A stretch of 64,000 bases of DNA from Gonocerus acuteangulatus (lineage: Eukaryota; Arthropoda; Insecta; Hemiptera; Coreidae). Position 1 is the stretch's first letter. Every line of letters begins with the position of its first letter. Positions 1-60,920 of this stretch are shown piece after piece. Below the pieces are notes generated by a model. The model made no database searches. It saw nothing but the letters and a program-made list of their open reading frames with translations, and had not been told where the DNA came from. The position numbers and the translations under genes are program-made. The stretch spans positions 30,579,148 through 30,643,147 of the forward strand of contig OX328124.1 of the NCBI GenBank assembly GCA_946811695.1. The letters are read 5' to 3'.

Positions 1-28804
<28,804 letters not shown>

Positions 28805-30999
28805 CCTGGCACTGACTGAACCACTCCAGGTAGCATTCACTTTTCCCTCAAGACCTTTAAGGCCCTCCTCTACTGCCCCCTCCAGACAGTTCTGCATGAA
28901 AATAACTAATTGAAAGTATTCATTTTGACCCAAATAAAAGTCATCAGTCAAAGAAAATTTAATTTCTTATAAATTAATACCTTCACTATAAGAAAGTCTT
29001 CGTTCAGAACTATTCCTGTTTCAAAAGGAAATGTATTATTAAATATTTAACTTTAACAAATATTGTTGTTAAAAATAATAATTGTGGGGTTGTAAATAGG
29101 ATAAAGCAAAAAGTATACGATTCTTTTTTTAACTGTAGAATGAGTAGTAAGAAAATTTAATGAAAACATTAATAAACAAATTTGGAAAATAATATTCATG
29201 TTCAAGGAAAAATGCTCCGCCTTCTAATAATTTTGTAGAGAAAAATCCATCTTTTTATACACCTGAAATAATAAGTTGGAAATGATTCAGGAAAACAAAT
29301 GAAGCCCACTGATTTTTCTATATATAAATCTAAAAAAATAAACCTGTGAACAAAATCATTATTATACAGATAACCTGTTAATAATAAAAGATCATCTGTC
29401 GTTAAGAGCTAAGTGAAAAGAACATCAATTCAAGAGTTTTATTACTATCCACATGGTTTTTTAAATTTTGTGTTAAGTAAAAAAAGTTAGAGCTTTCAAG
29501 CTTATCACTCCATTTTTAAAGCTATTTTTGCGTAATCTGAATTTTATATTCTGTAAATGAATTTCGTAAGTTCATGAAAATAAGGACAATGCAAATTAAA
29601 AGTAACAAAATATTTATTAGTCAAGCCCATGATATGACATAATCCGTAAAAAAATAAAAATCTGAATTTAACTAGATTTCCTAAGTAACTTTAAACAGGA
29701 ATATTCTATCTTACAAACAAAATTGACTTTTGATTAGATATAAAACAAAAATATTACCCAAGGTTTAATTAGCAGGATTGATGCACAAATCGAAGAAGTG
29801 TAGCAAAGAATATAAAAGTGCAACTTTTAATATCAATTTTTCTAGACATAACTTCCACGGTTATATTTGATGGGTAACAAATACAAGATTAATCAGCAAG
29901 AAGACACAATAAGTAAGCATTATTCAAGATGAAGTAATGAAACTGATAACATTTGAAACTGACATTATCTCAGACTGTGATTATCTTATTAAAATTTCTT
30001 ATTAAATCCTTATCATAATTAATTAGCAGCTTGGAAATGACATTGAAAACTTCCAATTTTATTAAGCCAAGGACGTACACGCCAGCAGTAACGTAATTTC
30101 CAGCTCTTTTTTTTTAGAAAAATGAACTCACCAGGCCGGGATTTGAACCCAGGATAAATATTAATACCAAGCGTCATTCAAACAAGCCAAAGCTTTTAGA
30201 TGGAACGAGCAGCATCACATTTTGTCTGATGCCAGACAAATTTAATATCATAAAAGATTCAGAGTTGGTACTCTTAACAGAATTTCAATTTATTAAAACA
30301 CTGAATAGTAAACTTAACTCATTGAGATTTGAATCTCAATTTGAAGGTAAGTTAAGAGGCTGCGATTAATGTCCTGAGGACTTCCAGCCTAGCCAGTTAA
30401 TTTTTATAAAAAAAAAAAAAGATTATGAAATATCCAAGCATTTCGAAACTGCCCATGAACTCCCCTTAATTAGTTGTTACTTACCTTTAACACTCAAAAC
30501 ATCAAACTATTGAAAACTGAACAATATAAGAAGGATGACATTTTTAAGAATTAGTTAGATTAAATGAAATTTATTAATTCCTTAAATATTATATACATCA
30601 ATAAACATTTATCCATAACTTTTAATAAGTGTCAACTTAAACAAGAATAAATAATTCAAAAGTATATATACACAGTTACTTACTATTTAGTTCACATAAA
30701 ATAAAAAATAAAAAAACATTTTACCTTTTGAGAAGGTTTATGAGCTTTCAAGTAATTACATAAATTCATTTATTATATATTAAAAAAATATTTACAAAAG
30801 TAAATTTCTTAATTACAATTCATCAATTAAAAGAATCTGCTGTCAACAATGAATTGCAGTCTGACGAAGTACCAACTAGATTTATCCGAAATAAAAAAAG
30901 ATACATAAATACAAATATTTTAAACTACATGATATTCTTTTTCTTTGATAATTTTTCAATTTTATCTTGATCACCTTGGATAGTCAGACATTTTATAAA
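28805..30999. other. Spacer between aminopeptidase and Leo1
   Basis: About 2.2 kb, very AT-rich. The aminopeptidase promoter should lie just above 28804, and the Leo1 3' end is near 31000. A weak tRNA-like B box on the minus strand (GGGTTCAAATCCCGG, about 30132-30149) hints at a decayed SINE. Nothing else is supported. Confidence 0.45.
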
Positions 31000-31000
31000 G

Positions 31001-31006
31001 TTTATT
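31001..31006 (-). terminator. Leo1: Poly(A) signal of Leo1
   Basis: AATAAA on the minus strand, 34 bases after the Leo1 stop codon. Confidence 0.65.
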
Positions 31007-31039
31007 ACGTAAAAATGTCCATTTGATTTAAAGATGAAC

Positions 31040-51791
<20,752 letters not shown>

Positions 51792-52200
51792 CAGATATAT
51801 ATCTTGTAATATATTAAAAAAACTTCATACACAGAGGGGAGCGAAAAACGTTGAAACTCAACCGCACACTTCACACAGTGAAACCTTCGAGCCAAAGAGA
51901 CAGGAAAAATTATATTCCTTAGATTTTAGAGCTAGGAAATAGCAAGGCATCTGTAAAAAATATAACATTAGTCACAAAATAAGACAGAAAGCAAACTTTA
52001 AAATTCGATCTTTATTGTTATTAGTATCTTTTCGCAACCATATTAAAATCATCTTCCAAATAGTTTAAATATAAATAAACTTTCATCAACTTATATTTCT
52101 TAAAGAAAATAGCTTGTAGTTTTGACCTTTTTAGATTTATTTTAACTTTAACATCCCTTTATTAATGACACAGATATTTGGGATAAGTAATATGTATATC

Positions 52201-52417
52201 GGAGACCCGATGGCCGTGAGGGTTAAGGCGTGAGCACTTAACACTCCGTGCCAAAGGTCGTGGGTTCGATTCCCACTAGGGGGGTGGCTTTTCTTTCGAA
52301 AAAAAGAAAAGGCATCACCCCTATCCTGGCTAGAAAAGGGTGGTAACCAATAGATAACCCGTCCTAAAATTCGTAGTTAGTAATAAATGGACGTTAAAAT
52401 TTAAATAAATAAATAAT
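52201..52417 (+). mobile_element. SINE-A, full-length copy
   Basis: The best-preserved SINE-A: head GATGGCCGTGAGGGTTAAGG, B box GGGTTCGATTCCCACTAG, body CTATCCTGGCTAGAAAAGG and ACCCGTCCTAAAATTCGT, tail of AAAT repeats. Confidence 0.9.
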
Positions 52418-52429
52418 ATATCGGATTCC

Positions 52430-52563
52430 GGCCTTTCTAGCCAAAATTGAGATAATTCCATTCCTTTTTACCAAAATAAACGCCACCTTGCCTAGTCTGA
52501 GTCGAACCGACAACTCAAGCTACGGAGTGTTAACGCCTTTGCATTCACGACCAACGTGCCTTT
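52430..52563 (-). mobile_element. SINE-A, degraded minus-strand copy
   Basis: Head-to-head neighbour of the previous copy. Shows CTTTCTAGCC, AACGCCACC, GAGTCGAACCGACAAC and CGGAGTGTTAACGCC in reverse order. Confidence 0.65.
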
Positions 52564-52750
52564 TATCAAATTTACACTATTACAAGAATTGTAAAGTAGT
52601 CATAATTTAGGTTAAAATATTTTAGGGTTTTGTTGTTTGTTTGTTTATTTGTTTTTTAGGGCAAAGAACAACGTGGCTATCATTGCCCGATTTTAGGGTT
52701 TTAATTCATTCTTTTGACCACCCGGACGGGATCTGGTTTCAAAATATGTA

Positions 52751-53760
52751 CAGGGTGTCACAAAAATAATGGTCATCCGTTGGCCAGATAATTCTCCAAT
52801 ACGAGATCGGAAACCGCCATAATAATCCCCGCAAAATTGACCTTGAAATTTTATTCAAGGTCAAATTTTTTTATTGCATATTTTGAATCTACGAGTCATG
52901 AAGAAGAAAAAAGTCTACGGCACCATAGGTCATAATGACTCCTTATGGTCAAAATGACCATTAGCACCATATGCGTGGGCCATTCCATTCCAATCGACAA
53001 ATGGTGACCAATTTTAATATATATATTTTTTTTTACGTGGTTTACTAACATTGCCTTACATAAAAATACCTCGTTTGAATTTTTTATCTTCTTGCATAAA
53101 AAATTATAAGTATATTGAAAAACGAGCCTCTCAGCGGCATTAATTGGAGGACCGTAACTAATATTTTACAATTGACAGGAATGCCTTTGAGAGGTTATTC
53201 TCGAAGCTTATCATGAGCTCTTTGCCATAAGTTTACAACCACTCGCTGGAATTTCACGGGTTAAGTATGAATTTCATGAACCAGCCAGTCCTCGAGTCCC
53301 TCCAAGAAAAGAGGATAGAATAATTGCCCTCGCCCGTGGGCAGAAAAAAAGTTTCTTCCCAAAAAAACAAAAAACAATTAAGTTGTAAGGTTGTCATCCC
53401 AGCGCCCGTAAAAATTGGCCCTGTTCTCCAGCTTCAATATTTCGGACTTAATTCCTGAGGCAAGCTGCCAACCCTTCCTTCAAATTCCTCCTCACTCGGC
53501 TAAGGACCTAGCGAGAATTTCTCATAATTCTTTCAAATGCTCATGTTATTCTCTTCCATTCTGCCTGCTGAGGACGATGACGCTGGAAAACGAACTTTCG
53601 TCAGTCCACAATATTCGCTGGAGGAAGTGTTTGACCTTGAATAAAATTTCAAGGTCAATTTTGCGGGGTTAATATGGTTTTTTTTTTTTGGTTTTTTTTT
53701 TCGATCTCGCATTGGAGAATCATCTGGCCAACGGATGACCATTATTTTTGTGACACCCTG
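52751..53760 (-). mobile_element. Mariner/Tc1-type element with ~115-bp inverted repeats and decayed transposase
   Basis: Ends CAGGGTGTCACAAAAATAAT and its reverse complement, flanked by TA on both sides. The arms continue inward for over 100 bp (52751-52866 and 53640-53760). On the minus strand, 53560-53620 encodes RILWTDESSF, the second Asp region of the transposase catalytic triad. Stops and frameshifts interrupt the rest. Long arms are unusual for mariner but known in some Tc1-like groups. Confidence 0.82.
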
Positions 53761-53963
53761 TACATAGTCATAAAAATGATCCAATGTTTTGTCAGTAACA
53801 ATAATATCTCAATGAACTATAATGAAAACCGCTAACAGCATTAATATATTAGATTCGATTCCTGTTTGATAAGCGCTAAACAGCAAGCTTATCACGCCCT
53901 TATTAACATATTGTGGGTTCCTTGATTATTAGCAATAATAATTTCAAATACAATACACAAAAG

Positions 53964-54150
53964 GGGGTCTCCCGTAGTCTAGTGGCTAGCGCGCTGGATT
54001 CATAAGCGGGAGATGGTGGGTTCGATTCCCACCTCCGGCAGGAATTTTCTCATCTCAAGGCTCGCTGGGAAAATTCCTCGCTGCACCCTGGATGTCGGCG
54101 CTAATGACCTAGAAGTAGATGCGCCGTAAAAAAAAAAAAAAAAAAAAAAA
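53964..54150 (+). mobile_element. SINE-B, full-length copy (tRNA-derived)
   Basis: Head TCCCGTAGTCTAGTGGCTAG (A box) and GGTGGGTTCGATTCCCACCT (B box), body GGAATTTTCTCATC, 3' end GTCGGCGCTAATGACC and TAGATGCGCCG before a run of about 24 A. The pure A tail suggests recent insertion. Confidence 0.9.
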
Positions 54151-54430
54151 AATACACAAAACTCGGTCTCAAGAGAGCGCTATGGGAATTACAAACTGCT
54201 CTGTTTTTTTTTTCTTGGTAATGACGAAAAAGAGGTGGTGAAAGTTTTTAAAATAAAAAACATACTAGACACATTTGATTAAGAAGAAGAAAGAATATTT
54301 ATTGGCGGGATAGCTGTGTTTAAAAAAACAGGTCTGATTTATGTAATTACGTACAGGTTTTAAAGGACTGCATGTTGCACCTAAACCTAGTACTAGGATG
54401 GAGGTGGGTTTTAGCCTTATATCTACATAA

Positions 54431-55675
54431 CAAGCCAAGACAGACGGCTCATCATCGAGTGCGTCATCAACCCGCCAGACCTACCGCCATCCTCCACCAG
54501 TACAATATCAGCCAGACTTCACCTCACCCAACTCATTCCAACTACTAGCACCACAAGACCAAGATGACGATATAGACCCGGACCAGGAAGACTTCAATGA
54601 CTCCTGTGAACCTCCACCTATAAATTTAAAGCCGGACATTGATTTCCTCGCCATATGCAACACAATAGCAACAGAAGTCGGCCAAACAACATTCGCTTGC
54701 AAATCAAAAACAAACGCATTTTCAATTCAGGCAAAAAATCCCGAAACGTACAGAAAAATCGTCAGACTCCTCCAAGCCAAAAATTTGGAATACTACACTT
54801 ACCAATTCAAAGAAAACAAACCATACAGGGTGGTCATAAGGCATCTACATCCCACAACGCCAAAAGATATGATTATTTCGGAATTGGGAAAACTAGGATT
54901 CCAGGTCCTAGATGCCTGTAACGTATTACAAAAAAACACAAGAACTCCACTCCCGCTATTCTTCATCAACCTAAAACCTGCACCAAACAATCGAGACATA
55001 TTTTCACTGAAGACTCTGCTGTTTACAGCAATAAAAGTGGAAGAACCACATAAGAAAGAGGACATCCCTCAATGCACAAGATGTCAGAGCTTTAATCACA
55101 CCAAGAAGTTCTGCCGGGTTAACCCCATGTGTGTGAAGTGTGCAGGCCCTCACCTATCGAATGAGTGCTCGAAAACCAGAGACACGCCAGCTATGTGCAT
55201 AAACTGCCATCAAGCCCATCCTGCAAAATACCGCGGTTGTAGCGCCTACCAGGAGTTAGTCAAACGGAGAAGATCTAGGAGTGGACAACGTGGCCCTGCA
55301 AGAACCACTTCACAAACAGGCCCTGCAGCACCCTGTCAGGATACTACAACCTTCCCACCCCTACCGAAGCCTCCAGTGGACTATCAGCCTGAGCCCTCCA
55401 GCCAACCACATCCAGGAAGAACAACCTACGCCTCTGCGTTCCGGTCGAATCTTCCCAAACCACCTACAACCACCTCTGCTCCTACTCCTGGCCCCCATCG
55501 TCCACCTCCCCTGAGGGTTACCATCCCCCAACCCAAATCCTCCCCTGATTTCTCCTCAATCACAACCGCCCTTGTAAACTTAAATCAAATAATTCAAAAC
55601 CTTCAAGCCCTCATATCCCCCCTCACTGACCTCCTCCACAAAGTGACCAGCATCCTATCCGTCCTTCATCCATGA
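54431..55675 (+). CDS. Jockey-type LINE ORF1 (gag-like), start missing
   Basis: Nucleic-acid-binding protein of a non-LTR retrotransposon. The frame is open for 414 codons but has no early Met and begins after a stop, so the 5' end is probably truncated. A region of the PRE_C2HC type (YRVVIRHLHPTTPKDMIISE and LGKLGFQVLDA) is followed by three zinc knuckles: CTRCQSFNHTKKFC, CVKCAGPHLSNEC, CINCHQAHPAKYRGC. A Pro/Ser-rich tail ends the protein. Its stop overlaps the ORF2 start (ATGA at 55672). Confidence 0.9.
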   Translation, partial: QAKTDGSSSSASSTRQTYRHPPPVQYQPDFTSPNSFQLLAPQDQDDDIDPDQEDFNDSCEPPPINLKPDIDFLAICNTIATEVGQTTFACKSKTNAFSIQAKNPETYRKIVRLLQAKNLEYYTYQFKENKPYRVVIRHLHPTTPKDMIISELGKLGFQVLDACNVLQKNTRTPLPLFFINLKPAPNNRDIFSLKTLLFTAIKVEEPHKKEDIPQCTRCQSFNHTKKFCRVNPMCVKCAGPHLSNECSKTRDTPAMCINCHQAHPAKYRGCSAYQELVKRRRSRSGQRGPARTTSQTGPAAPCQDTTTFPPLPKPPVDYQPEPSSQPHPGRTTYASAFRSNLPKPPTTTSAPTPGPHRPPPLRVTIPQPKSSPDFSSITTALVNLNQIIQNLQALISPLTDLLHKVTSILSVLHP

Positions 55676-58371
55676 CCGCGCTCTCCTTTAAATCCCTTTC
55701 AATCCTCCTTTGGAACGCCAATGGACTTCCAGCCCACAAAGACGAACTGACTCACTTACTTCAAGACAAAAACATTGACATAGCCCTGATTACAGAAACT
55801 CACTTGACTAACCGACTACGCTTTTATATTACTGGATATAGGACATACAGAACGAACCACCCAGACGGTACTGCTCACGGGGGTACTGCCATCCTAATCA
55901 AATCCTCCATTTCCCACTATCCCGATCCTTCACCTATTGCCCTGTAATGTCTGCAGAGTACCACAGTTACCCTCCAATCCCCTACATATGTCCCGATTAC
56001 CATTTCTTCTGCTTATTGCCCACCCAACAAAGCAGTCTCTTCTTCCGTCCTCAATTCCTTTTTCTCCTCTTTAGGTCCCAGATTTATTGCAGGAGGGGAT
56101 TACAATGCTAAACATCCCGAATTTGGATACCGAACCTCCAACTCTCGAGGTAACCTTTTTCACCAAACCATCCATTCCCACAATCTGAAAATCATTCCTC
56201 CTCCCAATCCATCCTACTGGCCTACTTCCAGATCCAAAGCTCCAGACATAGTAGATTATTTTGTAACACATGGCGTCAGACATGTTCCTTTCCATATTTC
56301 CAACCTATTTGATTTATCCTCTGATCACAGTCCTATATTGCTTTCCTTTAACATTGATCCTAATCTTTTCACTCGTCCTCGCCGCCCATCCCTCATCAAC
56401 GGCCCAGTTGATTGGCACTCATTTCAATCCTCCCTAAATTCCTCTCTAAACCTAAATATCCCTCTTAAGACTAAAGATGATATTGACTCGGCCATAAACA
56501 AACTGACTATAGACATCCAGACTGGACTCCTTATTTCTACTAAGAAATGTCCTCATAGATCACCTCCAGTAACGTATTTCCCCGATCATATACAATTCCT
56601 TCGAACCGAAAAAAACAGAGCCAGAAGAATATGGCAAAACACACGATATCCATCGGACAAGACGCGCCTCAACCAACTGACTAGACAACTACAATACGAA
56701 CTACACAAACACTTTAACAACAAATTCTCTGAATACACTAACAAACTTACTCCCGACGACAAATCTCTATGGACAGCCACGAAACGAATCCTATCCCATC
56801 CAAATCCATCACATCCTCTCCGTCGAGAGGATAACAGCTGGGCTAAAACCGACTCCGAAATTTCTGAATCCTTTGCATCCCACCTTGCCCAAGTATTCCG
56901 TCCCCACGAATCCATCCAAAACCCTATCCATTCTTTAAATGTAGCAGAATTCCTTGACTCAGCCTTACCGCTTTCCCCTCCTCCTTCATCCTTTCATCCT
57001 CACGAAGTTTCCCTAGCGGTCCACAAACTTAAAAACTGTAAGGCTCCAGGACCTGATCTTATCACCCCCTTAATCCTAAAACGCCTGCCCAAAAAAGGTA
57101 TCCTATTCCTAACCTATATATATAATGCAGTCCTTAGAACAACCTACTTTCCCACCTCCTGGAAATTATCAACCATTAAAATGATCCACAAACCCAAAAA
57201 ACCTGTAAATTATCCTTCGTCTTATCGCCCTATCTCCCTCCTTCCCATTATGGGAAAAATCCTCGAAAAGCTTCTCCTGAAACGTCTAATCCCCATTCTC
57301 GAACCCTGTTTCCCTTCCCACCAATTTGGATTCCGAATATCCCATTCCACTATCCACCAATGCCACAGAATAGTTGACTCCATCTCCTCTTCCTTTGAGC
57401 AGAAGAAGTATTGCTCTGGTGTATTCCTTGACATCGCGCAAGCATTTGATCGAGTATGGCACCAGGGCTTGCTTTTCAAACTCAAAAAAATCCTCCCCTC
57501 GACCTATTACCTAATAATAAATTCCTATCTTTCCAACAGATCTTTCAACGTATCGTTCGGATCATCTCTGTCTTCCTTCTTTCCTCAGCTTGCTGGTGTT
57601 CCACAAGGCGGCATCCTAAGTCCTATATTATTCCTTGTGTACTCTGCGGACATGCCCATCCACCATTCCACAACCCTCTTTACTTTTGCTGACGATACAG
57701 CCATCCTCTCATCCAATTCAGATCCTATACAAGCGTCCAAACATCTTCAATCCCATCTCCAACTGCTTGAACCATGGTTCATAAAATGGCGGATCAAAGT
57801 CAACCCAGAAAAATCCTCGCACATTACATTCACTCTTCGAAGATCCAAATGCCCTTCCGTCAATCTTTTCCAAAGAGAAATCTGTCAAAAAACCCAAGTT
57901 ACCTACCTCGGCCTTACCCTCGACAAACGACTTACCTGGAGCCAACACATACAAAAGAAAAGACAGGAAACAAACAGACGTTTTAAACTACTAACCAGAC
58001 TACTAGACTCTCGCTCCAAACTATCTTTACAGAATAAGAGACTGTTATATACTGCAATACTCCAACCCTCCTGGACGTATGGCTTGGAAGTTTGGGGGTG
58101 TGCCAAGCGATCCAATATCCTCAGAATCCAATCCCTCCAATCCAAAATACTCCGAAAAATAGTTAATGCTCCCTTCTATGTCTCCAACCTCACTATCCAC
58201 AATGACCTAGAAATCCCCTTTGTCCAAACCTTGTCCCAAACCCGATACCTGAACTTCCACTCCCGTTTGCCTGGTCACTACAATCCCCTAATCAATAAGT
58301 TATCCTCATCCACCATTCCCGGTAACCCTCTCCGTCGCCTTAAGCGCAAATGGCCAAGAGATCAATTGTAG
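55672..58371 (+). pseudogene. Jockey-type LINE ORF2: endonuclease and reverse transcriptase, one in-frame stop
   Basis: A 900-codon frame interrupted only by TAA at 55945-55947, one base from CAA. N-terminal AP-endonuclease-like domain: SILLWNANGL, ITETHL, AGGDYNAKHPEF and SSDHSPI. Reverse transcriptase: KLKNCKAPGPDLITP, SYRPISLLPIMGKILEKLL, FLDIAQAFDRVWH, AGVPQGGILSPILF, and FADDTAILSS with the catalytic FADD. A thumb and C-terminal region (KVNPEKSSHITF, YLGLTLDKRLTW) follow. No RNase H. Its length fits the Jockey clade (about 900). The 3' UTR runs to about 58490. Confidence 0.93.
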
Positions 58372-58495
58372 AATGTAAATATTATAATGTAAATATTGTA
58401 AATAGTCTCACTTAAACAAGTAGCAATCTGTTAACACTTCACGCTAATAGGTTTTGGCCAATGGGCTTTTTTTCCTATAAATCAATCATGACATA
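58372..58495 (+). other. 3' UTR of the Jockey-type LINE
   Basis: Contains three GTAAATATT/GTAAATAGT-like repeats and GGTTTTGGCCAATGGGC before an AT-rich end. The exact end and a target duplication could not be fixed. Confidence 0.55.
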
Positions 58496-58984
58496 TTACA
58501 TATACAAAAGAATTATAAAAAATACTGTATGTATTGTATAATTTACAAATAAAGATATATATTAAATATCTACATACAAAATTTGAGTCTATAGTCCAAG
58601 AGCCAGTAACCGCACGTTTCATGAAGTATTTTATGCACCTTGAAATTTTGCTATAATGTACCTCTTGGATAGATAAGAAGGTAAATATGTGTTTCCTGGA
58701 CATACCTTGGAACACCAGGTACTGCGCATAGGGGAAATGTGCAAAAAAATATTTCCCCAAAATAGAGTTTTAATCAGAAGCCAACTATGTTTAATGTAAA
58801 ATTAAGACAATTTTACAATGAATAATATATATGGCAGACACTTTTAAAGGGTATAACACATAAAAAAAATAAATAAATAATTGTTTTTATTCTCATATTA
58901 AATGAGAGTTTTATTCGCGCTGCCATTTAAACCGGAACAGCTGTTCAAGATAATAAGGTTACGCGCAGTGTATTGCAGTCCGTC

Positions 58985-58996
58985 ATAGGCAACATT

Positions 58997-59055
<59 letters not shown>
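58985..59055. repeat. Long poly-T tract
   Basis: A run of about 58 T, probably the A-tail of a minus-strand retroposon whose body I cannot identify. Confidence 0.8.
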
Positions 59056-59067
<12 letters not shown>

Positions 59068-59162
59068 AACCCTGCCCTTACATTTTATTAATTTTAAATG
59101 AGTGAAAGTAAGGACCTTTGCAAGGGCATTGAAAAGTCCCCTAAAACGTTCTGCATGAAATA

Positions 59163-60530
59163 TTGGGAATTAACATTACCGATGGCGGCGCCACTGTCGT
59201 TGTCAAAATGGCGGTATACAAAGGGTAACCTGTGACATTTGTACATAGTGATTGCTGATAACAAGTGTTTTCGCAGTTGTTGTGGTTCTATTTCACGTTA
59301 CTATTAGTGTTTTCATCAAGAAACAGGGTTTTTGGAAGCTCTATTTTATTTGTGTACTCAAATATGTAAGAATATTGGACTAACACTGAGTTATTGTGAG
59401 TTGTTGTTATTGTGATGGATAAGCAAAAGTGAGGTAAATATTATTTCATACCATTGTGAATAGCCTTGAATACAATAAATGTATTTTATAATAAATATTG
59501 CATATTATTGATCACCAATAAATCATGAACAATTTGAAAAAAAATACTTCAAAATCTTTATTTTCACATATTACATGCACCATTATTTTTTTTAAGTAAA
59601 GATGGAATGGTTGGGATTATTTTTTTTAGTTTTGAATCGTTTCTGTTCACAAATTTTAATTATTGCTTACATTATTTGCAAATTATAACTGATGTAAATA
59701 TAATTTCATACCATTGTGAAAAGACTTGAATACAATAAATTTATTTTATAATAAATATTGCATGTTATTGAACACCAACAAATCATGAACAACTTAAAAA
59801 TTGAGAAAATATTTCAAAATTTCTTTGAATCTCTATTTCACATATTACATGCACCATTTCATTTACTTATTAAGGTTGTAATTAAATTATATAAATATAC
59901 TTTATCAAAAGTCACCGTAATATTTATGAAAGGAGTCATATGTATCAAATACGAAGTAGTACACTCATTTAAATTTAATACAGACATTCCTAATTAGTGT
60001 GTTTGTGCAAGTGCAAACAACTTAATAGAATGGTTGGTCTTCTCCAAAATACCACAGGTATTTAGGTAATGGATGTGCATTCACAATTGCTTCACCTTCA
60101 ACTATTCACCTGAAACTACTTAAGGCTTCTAGATAGCCAAAGAAATTCCTTTGTACATACTTTTGTTCATCAATATCTATACCTTCTGAATTTCTAAAAT
60201 TAAATCAAATTCGGGTAAAATGGGTTGCAAGCTGTTTATAGTCACACAAGAGTGCAGGTTGCATAAATGTGAATTATTTCACTACCTCTTACATATATTG
60301 TTTAAAGATAATTACTTTGTGAAAGGGAAAGGTTCATGTTGTCTTTAAAAAGACAAATTTGTCATAAAACTGTTGGGAAATTATTAAATAGCAAAAAAAA
60401 AAAACACGAACAACACATGTCATAACTTTACAACTGTCATAGCTTTACATTTGTAAGCAATGCACGTTCCCTTTGTCGTTAATTCCGAAATTTTCCGCAT
60501 GGCGGCGTATCCCTTAATGTTAATTCCCAA
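59163..60530. mobile_element. TA-flanked element with 16-bp inverted repeats upstream of Pop4
   Basis: TTGGGAATTAACATTA (59163-59178) and TAATGTTAATTCCCAA (60515-60530) are exact inverted repeats flanked by TA on both sides. ATGGCGGCG follows the left end and precedes the right end. The interior holds a tandem duplication (59440-59590 and 59690-59862). TA duplication suggests Tc1/mariner-like mobilisation; no transposase is seen. Confidence 0.65.
59440..59862 (+). repeat. Tandem duplication of ~150-170 bp
   Basis: The block from TTTCATACCATTGTGAA through ACTTGAATACAATAAAT to ACATATTACATGCACCATT occurs at 59451-59587 and 59704-59859, about 90% alike by eye. Confidence 0.8.
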
Positions 60531-60729
60531 TAACATCTGTGAAAATTTTGGACATTTTTTTTATCACACTGGAAATTCCTACAGCACTAAATGTCTTTCT
60601 CTATGCTTCATCAAGGTGTCCGTTTTGAATTAGTAGTTCATGAACAATATGAACTTGTTAAAGAGGCTAGTTTAAAATGTTAATTTTATAGTTTATTGTA
60701 CCCATCTGTGATTTCGACTTATTTTAATA

Positions 60730-60739
60730 ATGGCTGAAG
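60730..60739 (+). CDS. Pop4: Pop4 exon 1 (10 coding bases)
   Basis: ATGGCTGAAG followed by GTGAAT. Context AATAATGG is a good translation start. It is the only upstream exon I found that leaves one base, as exon 2 needs. Exon assignment this short is an inference from phase and donor. Confidence 0.65.
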
Positions 60740-60850
60740 GTGAATTTGTTTGCATTAAATAACAGTTTTTTTTAACTATGAATTTTCTTGTTATTTTTAA
60801 TGGGTACTTTTAATCTTATATTTGAAGATATAATTGAATGATTTCAAAAT

Positions 60851-60920
<70 letters not shown>

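Noticed and set aside
53966..54042. A functional tRNA gene
   Set aside because: The A and B boxes are good, but the acceptor stem does not pair and a long shared non-tRNA body with an A tail follows. It is the head of SINE-B; the same applies to the heads of SINE-A and SINE-C copies.
59414..59428. ATG at 59414 as the start of Pop4 (ATGGATAAGCAAAA with donor GTGAGG)
   Set aside because: Joined to exon 2 it gives the wrong phase, and the alternative donor leaves a stop codon. The ATG at 60730 fits phase, context and donor.
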